Assembly: GCA_001898505.1 (NCBI GenBank)
Contig: MKTZ01000013.1
Span: 19,882-83,881 of the forward strand
Source: Sphingobacteriales bacterium 50-39
GTDB lineage: Bacteria; Bacteroidota; Bacteroidia; Chitinophagales; Chitinophagaceae
DNA length: 64,000 nucleotides
Direction: 5' to 3'
Positions within the stretch are counted from its first letter, which is position 1. Each line of letters begins with the position of its first letter. Below, one piece after another: positions 51,788-60,303 of this stretch. Both the position numbers and the translations under genes were made by a program. Below the pieces are notes generated by a model that was given only the letters and a program-made list of their open reading frames with translations, ran no database searches and was not told the origin of the DNA.

Positions 51788-54700
51788 CCTGTTCATCCTC
51801 GTGTCCGGCGATATATTTCCGGGGACTTTTACCCGACCATCGGGTGAAACTCCGGCTGAAATTGGCTGGTTCGGAATATCCTACTTTATAGGCTACTTCC
51901 GAGATATTGTAGTCTCCCGTGAGCAGCAGTTCGGCAGCCCTCTTCATCCGGATGCCGGTGATGAAGTCATGGACCGTCTGATCCGTCAGAGCCTTCAATT
52001 TCCTGTAGAGCTGGCGCCGGCTGACCTTCAGCTTGTCTGCGAGGACGTCTGTATCGAAGAGGATACCTTCCATGTTCTGCTCCACCAGTTGGATGGCTTT
52101 ATCCAGGAATTGTTTGTCCATGGGGTTCATGGCCGGCTGGTGATCTCCGGCGGAGGCAGGCTGATCTTCCCACTGGCGGTACAGCTCTCTAAGACGTTGT
52201 CTGGTGGCCAATAAATTTTCAATCCGGGCAAGCACCAGCTCCATATTGAATGGTTTTGGGATATAGGCATCTGCTCCCGCGGAGTAACCTTCTATCTGGT
52301 GAACATCGGCTTGTCTGGCTGTCAGGAGCACAACGGGTATATGGCTCGTTCTTTCGTCCGTCTTGATCTTCCGGCAAAGCTCCAGTCCGCTGATCCCCGG
52401 CATCATGATATCGCTGATGACCAGGTCGGGAACCCATTGCACAGCTTTTTCATAACCGGCGTTGCCGTCGGAGGCGTCCTCTACTTTGTAATAACGTCCC
52501 AATTCCTGTTTCAGATAGTTCCTGAGATCCTTATTGTCTTCCACCAGCAACAATTGGGGACCTGCTTCGATAGGGTCCGGATCCTCCACAGGAAGAGGGG
52601 AGCTTTCCAGGGGAAGGTAGACGATGAAGTCGGACCCTTGTCCCAGCTTGCTTTCCACTGTTATGTGCCCCCCGTGCAATTCGACGAGCTCTTTGGTAAG
52701 AGCGAGGCCGATGCCTGCCGATCCGCCCTCAAACCGGTGAGTGCCTTCCACCTGGTAGAATATTTCGAAGACCTTGTCTTTCAGATGTGCCGGGATGCCA
52801 ACGCCTGTATCCCGCACATGGATGACGGCAAACCCATTTTCAGCGGCGACCAGCACGTCGATGCGTCCATTGTCGGGCGTGTATTTGAAGGCATTGGAAA
52901 GGAGGTTGAAGATCACCTTTTCGAACTTATCCTGGTCGATGAGCGCTGCCGGCTCGCCCGAAGTGGTTATCGAATAGCGGATATTCCTTTCCTCCGCATG
53001 CATTTCGAACAAGGCCGCGACATTCCTTGTGACGGCGGCGATATTGACGAGCCGCGTGTCCAGCCGGAGGTGTCCTTCTTCCAGTTTGCGGAGGTCCAGC
53101 AGCTGGTCTATCAGCTTCATCAGGCGATGAGCATTGTCGAACATCAGACTGCTGTATTGTTTCACCTGCGCCATCGTCATCTTTTCCCGGAGTATCTTTC
53201 GCAGGGGGTCCATGATCAGGGACAGGGGCGTCCGGAGCTCGTGAGATACGTTGGTAAAAAAGTTGAGCTTGATCCTGTTCAACTCCCTGGCCTGGTCTGC
53301 CGTCACCTGCTGGAGGCGTATCCTGGCTTTCAGCTTTTCCCTTCCTACGATGTCCATATAGACCACATATAACAGGACGCAGGCGCCGATGACGTATAAC
53401 AGCCAGGCCCACCAGGTGTTCCAGAACGGAGGAGTGATGTGGATGACCAGGACGGCCGGGGTATTGTTCCAAACCCCGTCATTATTGGAGGCCTTGACCA
53501 GCAGTCGATAGGTGCCTGGCGCCAGGTTAGTATAAGTGGCCCTTCGTTCGTCGCCGGCATTGATCCAGCTCCTGTCGAATCCTTCCAGCATGTAGGCATA
53601 CCTGTTACCCGCCGGGGCCGTATAGTTCAGTGCCGCATAGGCGACGGTAAAGTCGGATTGGTCGTGTGTCAATGTCACCGATGCGGTATTGTTGATATCC
53701 CTGTCGAGTACGGAATGCGGACCTCCGGGCCCTACGGCCTTATTGAAGAGGAAGAAGCCGGTGAAGCGGCAGACAGGAGGTACTTTATTCTCCGGCATCC
53801 TGTCCGGATAAAATATATTGAAGCCATTGACGCCGCCGAAAAGGATATGACCGTCGCTTGTCCTGTATCCCGAGCCGATGATGAATTCCGGATTCTGCAG
53901 TCCGTGGTAGATGCCATAATTCCTGCATTCTCTCGTGGCGGGGGTAAATCTGCTGATGCCTTTATTGGTGCTTAGCCACAGGTGCCCCGTTGTATCGCCC
54001 TGGATGCTATGGATAATGTTGTTGCTCAACCCGTCCTCTTCCGTAAAGGAGGTGAACCGTCCCTGTCCGGCATCGAATAAGTTCAGACCGCCGCCCATAG
54101 TCCCTGCCCATATATTTCCCCCGGCATCTTCATACAGGGAGTATACGACCTGGTTGCTCAGGTTGTTCCCCATTTTATTATAGACCTTGAACTTCCCAGA
54201 ATGAGGATCATAAACGCTGATGCCGCCCGAATAGGTGCCGATCCATATATTGCCTGTGCGGTCCTCGAGCAGGCAACGGATATAGTCATTGCTGATGCTG
54301 TCTTTTTCATCCGTATGCCGGTGCCGGGTGATATTGCCTGTGGCCGGGTTCAGTATATCGACCCCTCCTCCGTTGGTGCCCATCCAGATGTTGCCGGCCC
54401 TGTCTTCCAGCAGGGCATAGATGGAAGCATTACTCAATTCTCCCGGACCATTGCCAGCCTGGTAATGATGGAAGGCGCCGCTGTGCATGTCCAGACTAAC
54501 GAGGCCATTGCCGTAAGTGCCGATCCAAAGATGGTCTCTTTTTCTATTCATAAGCAGGGACAGGACCGTGCTGCCGACTGGAGAGTGTCCCCTGCCAGTC
54601 TCCGGCGGGTAAGGGATGAAACGACCGGAGGATCGTTGCCAGCGGCATAACCCTCCGCCATCCGTACCTATCCAGATATCACCATTGTCCGCCTCCGCAA

Positions 54701-55847
54701 AGGAAGTGATCATATCGGCTCCCAGGCTATACGGATCGGCTGTTCTGCGGTGAAGGTCGAAATAAAAGATATTCTTATCGTATTTATTGACGCCTCCTTC
54801 CGAAGTGCCTACCCATACTATCCCGCTGCTATCCCGAAGCAGGGAGAGGACTGTCTTATCGGTGAGGTTCCCTTCGCTGGTTTCTCCTTTCCTGTAGTGA
54901 AGAATGGGAGCTTGTCCTTCTTGCAGGAGGTCCAGCGCATCTTCTGTTCCTACCCACAGGCCGCCTCCTTCCGCCGGGCAAAGACTGCGCACCACGTCGC
55001 CGCTGAGGCTCTTGTCCCTGTCCCCATTTTTCCTGTAGCGGGTGAATATCCCTATAAGCCCTTCCATCCTGTTGAGGCCGCCTCCATTCGTGCCGATCCA
55101 CAGCCGGCCCTGGTCGTCTTCCGTCATGGCAACTACCTTGTTGCTGCTGAGACTGTATGGATCTTTGTCATCATGCAGGTAATGCGTAAAGGTCTCATCG
55201 GTGGGATTGAAGAGGTCCAGACCGCCGTTGGTCCCTATCCATAGCCGGCTCCTGGTGTCTTCGAAAATGGTCTGGACCGTGGGGCTGCTCAGGCCGGAGG
55301 GTGACCCGGGGGCGGCAGTGAAATGCCGGATGCGCTTACGTTGCAGATCCAGCAGCAGCAGATCCCGAAAGGTGCCAACCCAAAGCTGCCCCTTTTTATC
55401 CAGGTGAAGACTCAGAACGGCCGGGTCCAGGGGCTTATCTGGATGGAATCCGAGATCCTCTATACGATAAAAGGCATCCCGATCCCTATCATAATAGCAC
55501 AATCCGCCACCCAATGTTCCTACCCAAAGGTTGCCTGCGGGATCTTCGGCGAGACAGCTGATCTGATTATCCGGGAGCGACCGGGCGACTCCATTACGGT
55601 TCCTGTAGACAGTGAAACTGTATCCGTCATATCTGTTTAGTCCGTCCTGGGTTCCGAACCAAAGGAAACCGAGCCTGTCTTTCAGGATACAGTTGACGGT
55701 ACTTTGAGACAACCCGTCCAGGGTAGTGAGTGAACTGAACTTTCTGGTGAGTGCAGGCACAGGCTGTCCCATGCTGTTGAAGGGAAGGAGCGCCCATACA
55801 AAACCTAACCAGATCGTCAGGGGTACGATCCTCTTTGGGATAATCAT
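51780..55847 (-). CDS. Hybrid two-component system regulator (HTCS) controlling the second PUL
   Basis: A 1355-residue inner-membrane fusion of sensor, kinase and transcription factor. The periplasmic part (about residues 25-780) has Reg_prop propeller repeats of the NxWVGTxGGGL/NIWIGTYSGGI type (over ten copies) and a Y_Y_Y domain (YMLEGFDRSWINAGDERRATY, YRLLVKASNNDGVW). A membrane helix lies near 795-815. The kinase part has His869 in NVSHELRTPLSLI and an ATPase domain. The receiver has Asp1146 in LVISDIMMPG. The AraC-type HTH at the end contains FITGIRMKRAAELLLTGDYNISEVAYKVGYSEPANFSRSF. It is convergent with the SusC-SusD-SGBP-GH28/GH5 operon and probably senses the released oligosaccharide. 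Confidence 0.95.
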   Translation of the reverse strand: MIIPKRIVPLTIWLGFVWALLPFNSMGQPVPALTRKFSSLTTLDGLSQSTVNCILKDRLGFLWFGTQDGLNRYDGYSFTVYRNRNGVARSLPDNQISCLAEDPAGNLWVGTLGGGLCYYDRDRDAFYRIEDLGFHPDKPLDPAVLSLHLDKKGQLWVGTFRDLLLLDLQRKRIRHFTAAPGSPSGLSSPTVQTIFEDTRSRLWIGTNGGLDLFNPTDETFTHYLHDDKDPYSLSSNKVVAMTEDDQGRLWIGTNGGGLNRMEGLIGIFTRYRKNGDRDKSLSGDVVRSLCPAEGGGLWVGTEDALDLLQEGQAPILHYRKGETSEGNLTDKTVLSLLRDSSGIVWVGTSEGGVNKYDKNIFYFDLHRRTADPYSLGADMITSFAEADNGDIWIGTDGGGLCRWQRSSGRFIPYPPETGRGHSPVGSTVLSLLMNRKRDHLWIGTYGNGLVSLDMHSGAFHHYQAGNGPGELSNASIYALLEDRAGNIWMGTNGGGVDILNPATGNITRHRHTDEKDSISNDYIRCLLEDRTGNIWIGTYSGGISVYDPHSGKFKVYNKMGNNLSNQVVYSLYEDAGGNIWAGTMGGGLNLFDAGQGRFTSFTEEDGLSNNIIHSIQGDTTGHLWLSTNKGISRFTPATRECRNYGIYHGLQNPEFIIGSGYRTSDGHILFGGVNGFNIFYPDRMPENKVPPVCRFTGFFLFNKAVGPGGPHSVLDRDINNTASVTLTHDQSDFTVAYAALNYTAPAGNRYAYMLEGFDRSWINAGDERRATYTNLAPGTYRLLVKASNNDGVWNNTPAVLVIHITPPFWNTWWAWLLYVIGACVLLYVVYMDIVGREKLKARIRLQQVTADQARELNRIKLNFFTNVSHELRTPLSLIMDPLRKILREKMTMAQVKQYSSLMFDNAHRLMKLIDQLLDLRKLEEGHLRLDTRLVNIAAVTRNVAALFEMHAEERNIRYSITTSGEPAALIDQDKFEKVIFNLLSNAFKYTPDNGRIDVLVAAENGFAVIHVRDTGVGIPAHLKDKVFEIFYQVEGTHRFEGGSAGIGLALTKELVELHGGHITVESKLGQGSDFIVYLPLESSPLPVEDPDPIEAGPQLLLVEDNKDLRNYLKQELGRYYKVEDASDGNAGYEKAVQWVPDLVISDIMMPGISGLELCRKIKTDERTSHIPVVLLTARQADVHQIEGYSAGADAYIPKPFNMELVLARIENLLATRQRLRELYRQWEDQPASAGDHQPAMNPMDKQFLDKAIQLVEQNMEGILFDTDVLADKLKVSRRQLYRKLKALTDQTVHDFITGIRMKRAAELLLTGDYNISEVAYKVGYSEPANFSRSFTRWSGKSPRKYIAGHEDEQAN

Positions 55848-55936
55848 ATCAGTGCGTGCAATGTGCTATCAATACGTGCCAAAAAGCACAGGGTAAAAGT
55901 AAGTATTTTATTTTTACTCGTATTAATGATATTGCC

Positions 55937-56800
55937 ATGAAATACAGTACTTTACGAGATGCTACCCCCCTGGGCCCACAGGAATGCTTCCACTTCTCGT
56001 TCCTTACCCGGATGCACACCGGCAACTCCCTGCATCGTCACGACGAATTCGAGCTGACCCTGGTAGAAAAGGGGAGCGCTGCGCGTTTTACCGTCGGCGA
56101 AAAGGTCATTTGTCCCGAGAGTGCCGCATTGATCCTGACCGCTCCGGGGGTCCCTCACGGACTGGAGGCTTTATCTTCGGACGGGGGATTATCCGGCATG
56201 GCGCTGCGATGGCCTTCCGACCTCCTGGCGGATGGTTTCCTGAGCAAGCATCAATTGCACGGTATCGATGATCTTCTGCAAAGGGCGAGACAGGGGATAA
56301 TATTCCCGCCTTCGACTACGGCAGATATCCGGGTCCGGCTGGGCCTGCTAAAAGACAAGAAAGGATTCGAGCAGTACCTGGCGCTCCTGTCGATCCTGCA
56401 TGTGCTGTCCATGGCGGAGGGCGCCCTCACCTTGTCCGCGGAAAGTTTTGTTTACGAGCCCGCGCCCGCCGGCGAAAGCATCGAATCCGCAGTAGCCTAC
56501 ATGAAAGCCAACTATTACCGCCCCATCTCCCTGGCCGATGTGGCCGGAAAGGCACGAATGTCGCGGGGGGGCTTTTGCCGCCTGATCCGCCGTCTGACGG
56601 GTAAGACCTATATGGAGAGCCTGAATGAGATCCGTATCGGACATACCTGCCGTATGCTGGTGGGGACATCGGAGAATATTTCGGAGATCGCTTATAAAGC
56701 CGGTTATACGAATATTGGCCATTTCCACCGCTGGTTCAAGCGTCACAATGGCTGTACCCCAAAAGAGTACCGGGAAATGCTCACCGGCAGAAAAAGCTGA
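55937..56800 (+). CDS. AraC-family transcription regulator with N-terminal cupin
   Basis: A 287-residue regulator. The N-terminal cupin-like ligand-binding part (residues about 10-100) contains HTGNSLHRHDEFELTLVEKGSA and APGVPHGLEAL. The AraC HTH covers about 185-285: ISLADVAGKARMSRGGFCRLIRRLTGKTYMESLNEIRI and ISEIAYKAGYTNIGHFHRWFKRHNGCTPKEYR. The start at 55937 (MKYSTLRDATPLGP) is preferred over 55856. It is divergent from the HTCS gene across 89 bases, where both strands have A/T-rich -7-like boxes. It may read a sugar or other small ligand for genes nearby. Confidence 0.9.
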   Translation: MKYSTLRDATPLGPQECFHFSFLTRMHTGNSLHRHDEFELTLVEKGSAARFTVGEKVICPESAALILTAPGVPHGLEALSSDGGLSGMALRWPSDLLADGFLSKHQLHGIDDLLQRARQGIIFPPSTTADIRVRLGLLKDKKGFEQYLALLSILHVLSMAEGALTLSAESFVYEPAPAGESIESAVAYMKANYYRPISLADVAGKARMSRGGFCRLIRRLTGKTYMESLNEIRIGHTCRMLVGTSENISEIAYKAGYTNIGHFHRWFKRHNGCTPKEYREMLTGRKS

Positions 56801-56931
56801 TCCCGGATGCCCAAAATATCCTTATCTTAGTTCTGCACAAATTCCCTTTTCAGACTTCTTGCTCATGATCTTTTTAGTAACGCCGTACGGTGACGATGTT
56901 TCTTTTCTTTTAACTTCTAAAATTGAAGATC

Positions 56932-58011
56932 ATGAACATTCCTACAGAACAAGTGGGGAGCATTCCCCGTCCGGTGGAGCTGATACTGGGTATGAGGGCC
57001 CATGCGGCCGGCCAATTGGATGATAAAGGATTGCAACAATTATTCGACGCAGCGCTTACAGAAACCATCCGACGTCTCGAGTCCACCGGCTCGCCTGTCA
57101 TTACAGATGGGGAGCAGACCAAACCCAGCTTTGCTACTTATCCTATCGCCGGGATAAAAGCATTGTCGCCGGATGGGGTGATCATTCCTTTTGCCGACGG
57201 CCATACCCGGCAGCTGCCAAAGATCAGCACAGGGCCCTTCCGGTATCAGACCTATGCCGCAGCGTATCTGAGCAAGGCGAAAACGTTGACGGATCTGCCC
57301 GTGAAGCAGGCCGTGATCTCGGCGTCGGCCTTAAGTCTCCTCTATCCTGCCGAAGGCATCGACGGATATGCTCACGGGCAGTTTATCAGCGACCTTCTCG
57401 ATCAGGCCGAGTCGGACATCCGGAAATGTCTCGATGGGGGAGCGTACAATGTGCAGATCGACTTCACCGAAGCCCGATTGTCGCTGAAGCTGGATCCCAG
57501 TGGCGGGCTGTTACGAAGCTTTATCGACCTGAACAACCAGGTACTCGACCGGTTCACCGCGGAGGATCGTCAGCGTATCGGCGTCCATTCCTGTCCCGGA
57601 GGAGATCATGATTCCACGCATAGCGCCGATGTGGATTATGCCCAGCTGTTGCCCTTATTATTCCAGCTGCGGGCGGGCAGTTTCTATCTCGAATATGCGG
57701 GCGAGAAGCAAAAACGACCCGTGCTGCAATCCATTGCCGGCAATATAAAGACCGGGCAGCGTGTGTTCCTCGGGGTTACCGATGTGCTTAGTCCCAAAGT
57801 GGAGACACCTGGGGAAATACGCGACCTTATCCTGGATGCGGCCGGGGTCATTCCTATCGGGCAGCTGGGTACGACCGACGATTGTGGATTTTCCCCTTTC
57901 GCAGATGACATATCTACCTCCCGGGAAATAGCATTTGAAAAGATCAAGGCCCGTATCGACGGCACCCGGCTCGCGGAATCAGCGCTCTCGAAGACGTCGG
58001 TATATGTATGA
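56932..58011 (+). CDS. MetE C-terminal-like cobalamin-independent methyltransferase
   Basis: A 359-residue protein matching the C-terminal (catalytic) half of MetE. Zinc ligands are in GVHSCPGGDHDS (His-x-Cys) and TTDDCGFSPF (Cys). Folate- or methyl-donor features include GSIPRPVEL at the N-terminus and TDGEQTKPSF. Single-domain MetE homologues of this size occur next to varied donors and often use a methylated compound other than 5-methyltetrahydrofolate-triglutamate; the donor here cannot be read. The ATG at 56932 (MNIPTEQ) is used; a TTG at 56923 adds three residues. It follows the AraC gene by 131 bases. Confidence 0.9.
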   Translation: MNIPTEQVGSIPRPVELILGMRAHAAGQLDDKGLQQLFDAALTETIRRLESTGSPVITDGEQTKPSFATYPIAGIKALSPDGVIIPFADGHTRQLPKISTGPFRYQTYAAAYLSKAKTLTDLPVKQAVISASALSLLYPAEGIDGYAHGQFISDLLDQAESDIRKCLDGGAYNVQIDFTEARLSLKLDPSGGLLRSFIDLNNQVLDRFTAEDRQRIGVHSCPGGDHDSTHSADVDYAQLLPLLFQLRAGSFYLEYAGEKQKRPVLQSIAGNIKTGQRVFLGVTDVLSPKVETPGEIRDLILDAAGVIPIGQLGTTDDCGFSPFADDISTSREIAFEKIKARIDGTRLAESALSKTSVYV

Positions 58012-58063
58012 AGTAGCTTTGCGTATAGGCCAAAAGGTTAATAATGAACACATAACGATGCCC

Positions 58064-58093
58064 TTGTCAATCTTGGGTAAAAGCCGTATTTTG
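58064..58093 (+). promoter_or_regulatory. Candidate promoter of the glycine-rich T9SS gene
   Basis: TTG at 58064-58066 is followed after 20 bases by TATTTTG (58087-58093), one base short of TAnnTTTG. The start codon at 58113 lies 19 bases after the box. Confidence 0.35.
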
Positions 58094-58112
58094 TGTGGGC
58101 ATCCAATATGTT

Positions 58113-60074
58113 ATGAAAGCCCTCATAGTCTGGCTATTGACCCTTCTTATTCTCCTCTGCCGAACTTCCCATGGCCAGTCGGTATCGGGTGTTATAAATA
58201 CGTATTACCAGGTGACAGCCGTCAATACACCGTCCAATACGTTGACGGTGAGCAATGCTTCGGGGCTAAGCGTGGGGCAGCGGGTGCTTATTTATCAGGC
58301 CAAAGGAACGATTTATAATACCAGCAATACTGCCACGTTCGGGGATATCACCACCTTCAATGCCGCTGGAGCATATGAGTTCAATACCATTTGCACTATC
58401 AACGGGAATAATGTGCAGCTGCGCGATCAGTTTGTAAATTCCTATAGCGTCGGCGGGCAGGTGCAATTGGTCACGATGCCCTCTTATTCCTCTGTCACGA
58501 TCAGCGGAGCCGTGACCGCCGGGTCCTGGGATCCAACAGCAGGGACGGGAGGGATCGTTGCGCTGGAGGCATCCGGTACGATCACCTTGAGCGCAGACAT
58601 CGATGTCAGCGGTCAGGGATTCCAGGGCGGACCTTTGGTGAACTGGCCGTCCCCTACCTATGATTGCAGTTTTTTCGATTCCTATACTGCTTATTATTAT
58701 CCTTTTCAAACCTCCGGGAATTTCACCGGGGGTAAGAAGGGGGAAGGCGTCGGCGCCTATACCACCGGGGAGGAGTATGGGCGTGGGAAACTGGTCAATG
58801 GCGGCGGGGGAGGTAACAATACGAATACAGGAGGCGGTGGAGGGGGCAATTATGGCGCTGGCGGCGCCGGGGGACAACGAGCCGGGGTCACCGGATTTAA
58901 TTGCCAGGGTCTCAATCCGGGGATTGGCGGTCTCAGCCTGTCCACTTATGGATACAGCACGGGGAGCAATCGAATATTTTTTGGCGGCGGCGGCGGCGAA
59001 GGACATGAGAACAATGGAGTAGGCACCCCGGGTGGTAATGGTGGGGGGATCATCATCCTGTCCGCACCGACTATCTCAGGCCTTGGCGGGCGGCTGCTGG
59101 CTGACGGAGCGATAGGCGCCAATACCGCATGCCTGGACTCTACACAGGCGGAAGGTGATGGCGGCGGTGGTGGTGGTGCGGGGGGAGCCATCCTATTGAA
59201 TGCATCTTCGATCACGGGCGCTATTTCAGCGGAGGCCAGGGGTGGGAAGGGCTCCAATTCCAGCAATCGTGTCCCTGATTGTTTGGGCCCCGGTGGCGGT
59301 GGTGGTGGTGGCGCCATATGGGCCGCCGGAGCCAGTTTCCCGGGGACTGTTACGGCAACCGTTACCGGAGGCGCCAATGGCATCGTCAGCCTGGGTAATA
59401 CCAAGTTGAGCTGTCAAGGGGCTGCCAGCGGGGCAACGGCTGGGGCTGCGGGTGCTGCAAAATCCGGCTATGCAGCTCCATCCTCCGCCGGCACAACCTG
59501 TACCGTACTTGCTCTTTCCGATCTGAAATATTTCAAGGCCGATCCTTCAGGTGTAGACGTTGTTTTGAGCTGGGAGCTTTCTTCTCCCGATATGAGCGCC
59601 ACTATACGGGATTTTGTCGTTCAACGAAGTACCGATGCTGCCCGGTTTACAACCATCGTCAGCCTGCCTGGCGGGATGGATTCGAGCCTCTATGGCTACA
59701 CCGACGCAGCCCCCAATATGGAAGGCGCATTATATTACCGCCTGGCATGGCAACACAATGACGGCAGCTGGTCTTATTCCCGTATCGTAGCCGTAAGCAT
59801 GGGCCCAGGGCCAGCCACCTTCTCATTCCGATTGCAGCCCAATCCTGCCCTTCAGCATATGACCCTTACCGTATTTTCCACGGAGGATGGGAATGCTTCT
59901 GTCGCCATCGCCAGTGCGCAGGGACAGATGATACAATCTTTCCGTACGACGCTTCATAAAGGCGCGAATACTATTCCTGTTGACCTGCGGATACTGGCGC
60001 CTGCCACTTATTTCCTTATTGTCGAGGAGGGCGGAAGAAGGATGGTGAAACCATTTATTAAGAAAGGGGAGTAG
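58113..60074 (+). CDS. Glycine-rich secreted protein with T9SS type A sorting domain
   Basis: A 653-residue exported protein. After the signal peptide (MKALIVWLLTLLILLCRTSHGQ) comes a strand-rich head (about 25-190). A long glycine-rich region follows (about 230-440) with runs such as GGGGGGNYGAGGAGG and GGNGGGIIILSAP, which look like stacked beta-solenoid turns of an adhesin. The last 90 residues carry a type A sorting module: FRLQPNPALQHMTLTVFS...YFLIVEEGGRRMVKPFIKK. Export by the type IX system and surface attachment are therefore likely. The glycine-rich stretch is encoded by GGC/GGT repeats that raise local G+C. The ATG at 58113 is preferred to a GTG at 58095. Confidence 0.85.
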   Translation: MKALIVWLLTLLILLCRTSHGQSVSGVINTYYQVTAVNTPSNTLTVSNASGLSVGQRVLIYQAKGTIYNTSNTATFGDITTFNAAGAYEFNTICTINGNNVQLRDQFVNSYSVGGQVQLVTMPSYSSVTISGAVTAGSWDPTAGTGGIVALEASGTITLSADIDVSGQGFQGGPLVNWPSPTYDCSFFDSYTAYYYPFQTSGNFTGGKKGEGVGAYTTGEEYGRGKLVNGGGGGNNTNTGGGGGGNYGAGGAGGQRAGVTGFNCQGLNPGIGGLSLSTYGYSTGSNRIFFGGGGGEGHENNGVGTPGGNGGGIIILSAPTISGLGGRLLADGAIGANTACLDSTQAEGDGGGGGGAGGAILLNASSITGAISAEARGGKGSNSSNRVPDCLGPGGGGGGGAIWAAGASFPGTVTATVTGGANGIVSLGNTKLSCQGAASGATAGAAGAAKSGYAAPSSAGTTCTVLALSDLKYFKADPSGVDVVLSWELSSPDMSATIRDFVVQRSTDAARFTTIVSLPGGMDSSLYGYTDAAPNMEGALYYRLAWQHNDGSWSYSRIVAVSMGPGPATFSFRLQPNPALQHMTLTVFSTEDGNASVAIASAQGQMIQSFRTTLHKGANTIPVDLRILAPATYFLIVEEGGRRMVKPFIKKGE

Positions 60075-60198
60075 GGCGTGCCCCGCGGGCTGCTGCTTCT
60101 ATCGCTAACGCATGTCCTTGAACCACTTTTTCACTCTGTGCATCCTACGTTTTCTTATCGCCGGGCAGGTCCAAACCGCTCCGCCGCTGTATGTTGGG

Positions 60199-60206
60199 TA
60201 TCTTTG
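60199..60206 (+). promoter_or_regulatory. -7 box with no gene behind it
   Basis: TATCTTTG matches TAnnTTTG exactly within the 229-base gap between the T9SS gene and mobC. No plus-strand start codon with a convincing frame follows before the mob operon's end, so it may be the remnant promoter of a gene cut off at the edge of the mobile element. Confidence 0.3.
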
Positions 60207-60303
60207 TGCATTAGATTCATTATTGGACGGAAATACTATCGGCAGCGTACAAGACTATCCGGTTCTGGCGTGCGTTCGGGCAAATAAGGCAACGAAACTA
60301 CGA

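Noticed and set aside
52299..53372. 357-codon plus-strand frame inside the HTCS gene
   Set aside because: Antisense to kinase and receiver motifs that are clearly coding; composition is not protein-like.
58800..59400. DNA repeat array or CRISPR-like pattern
   Set aside because: The repetition is due to glycine codons in an open frame; there are no equal-length spacers.
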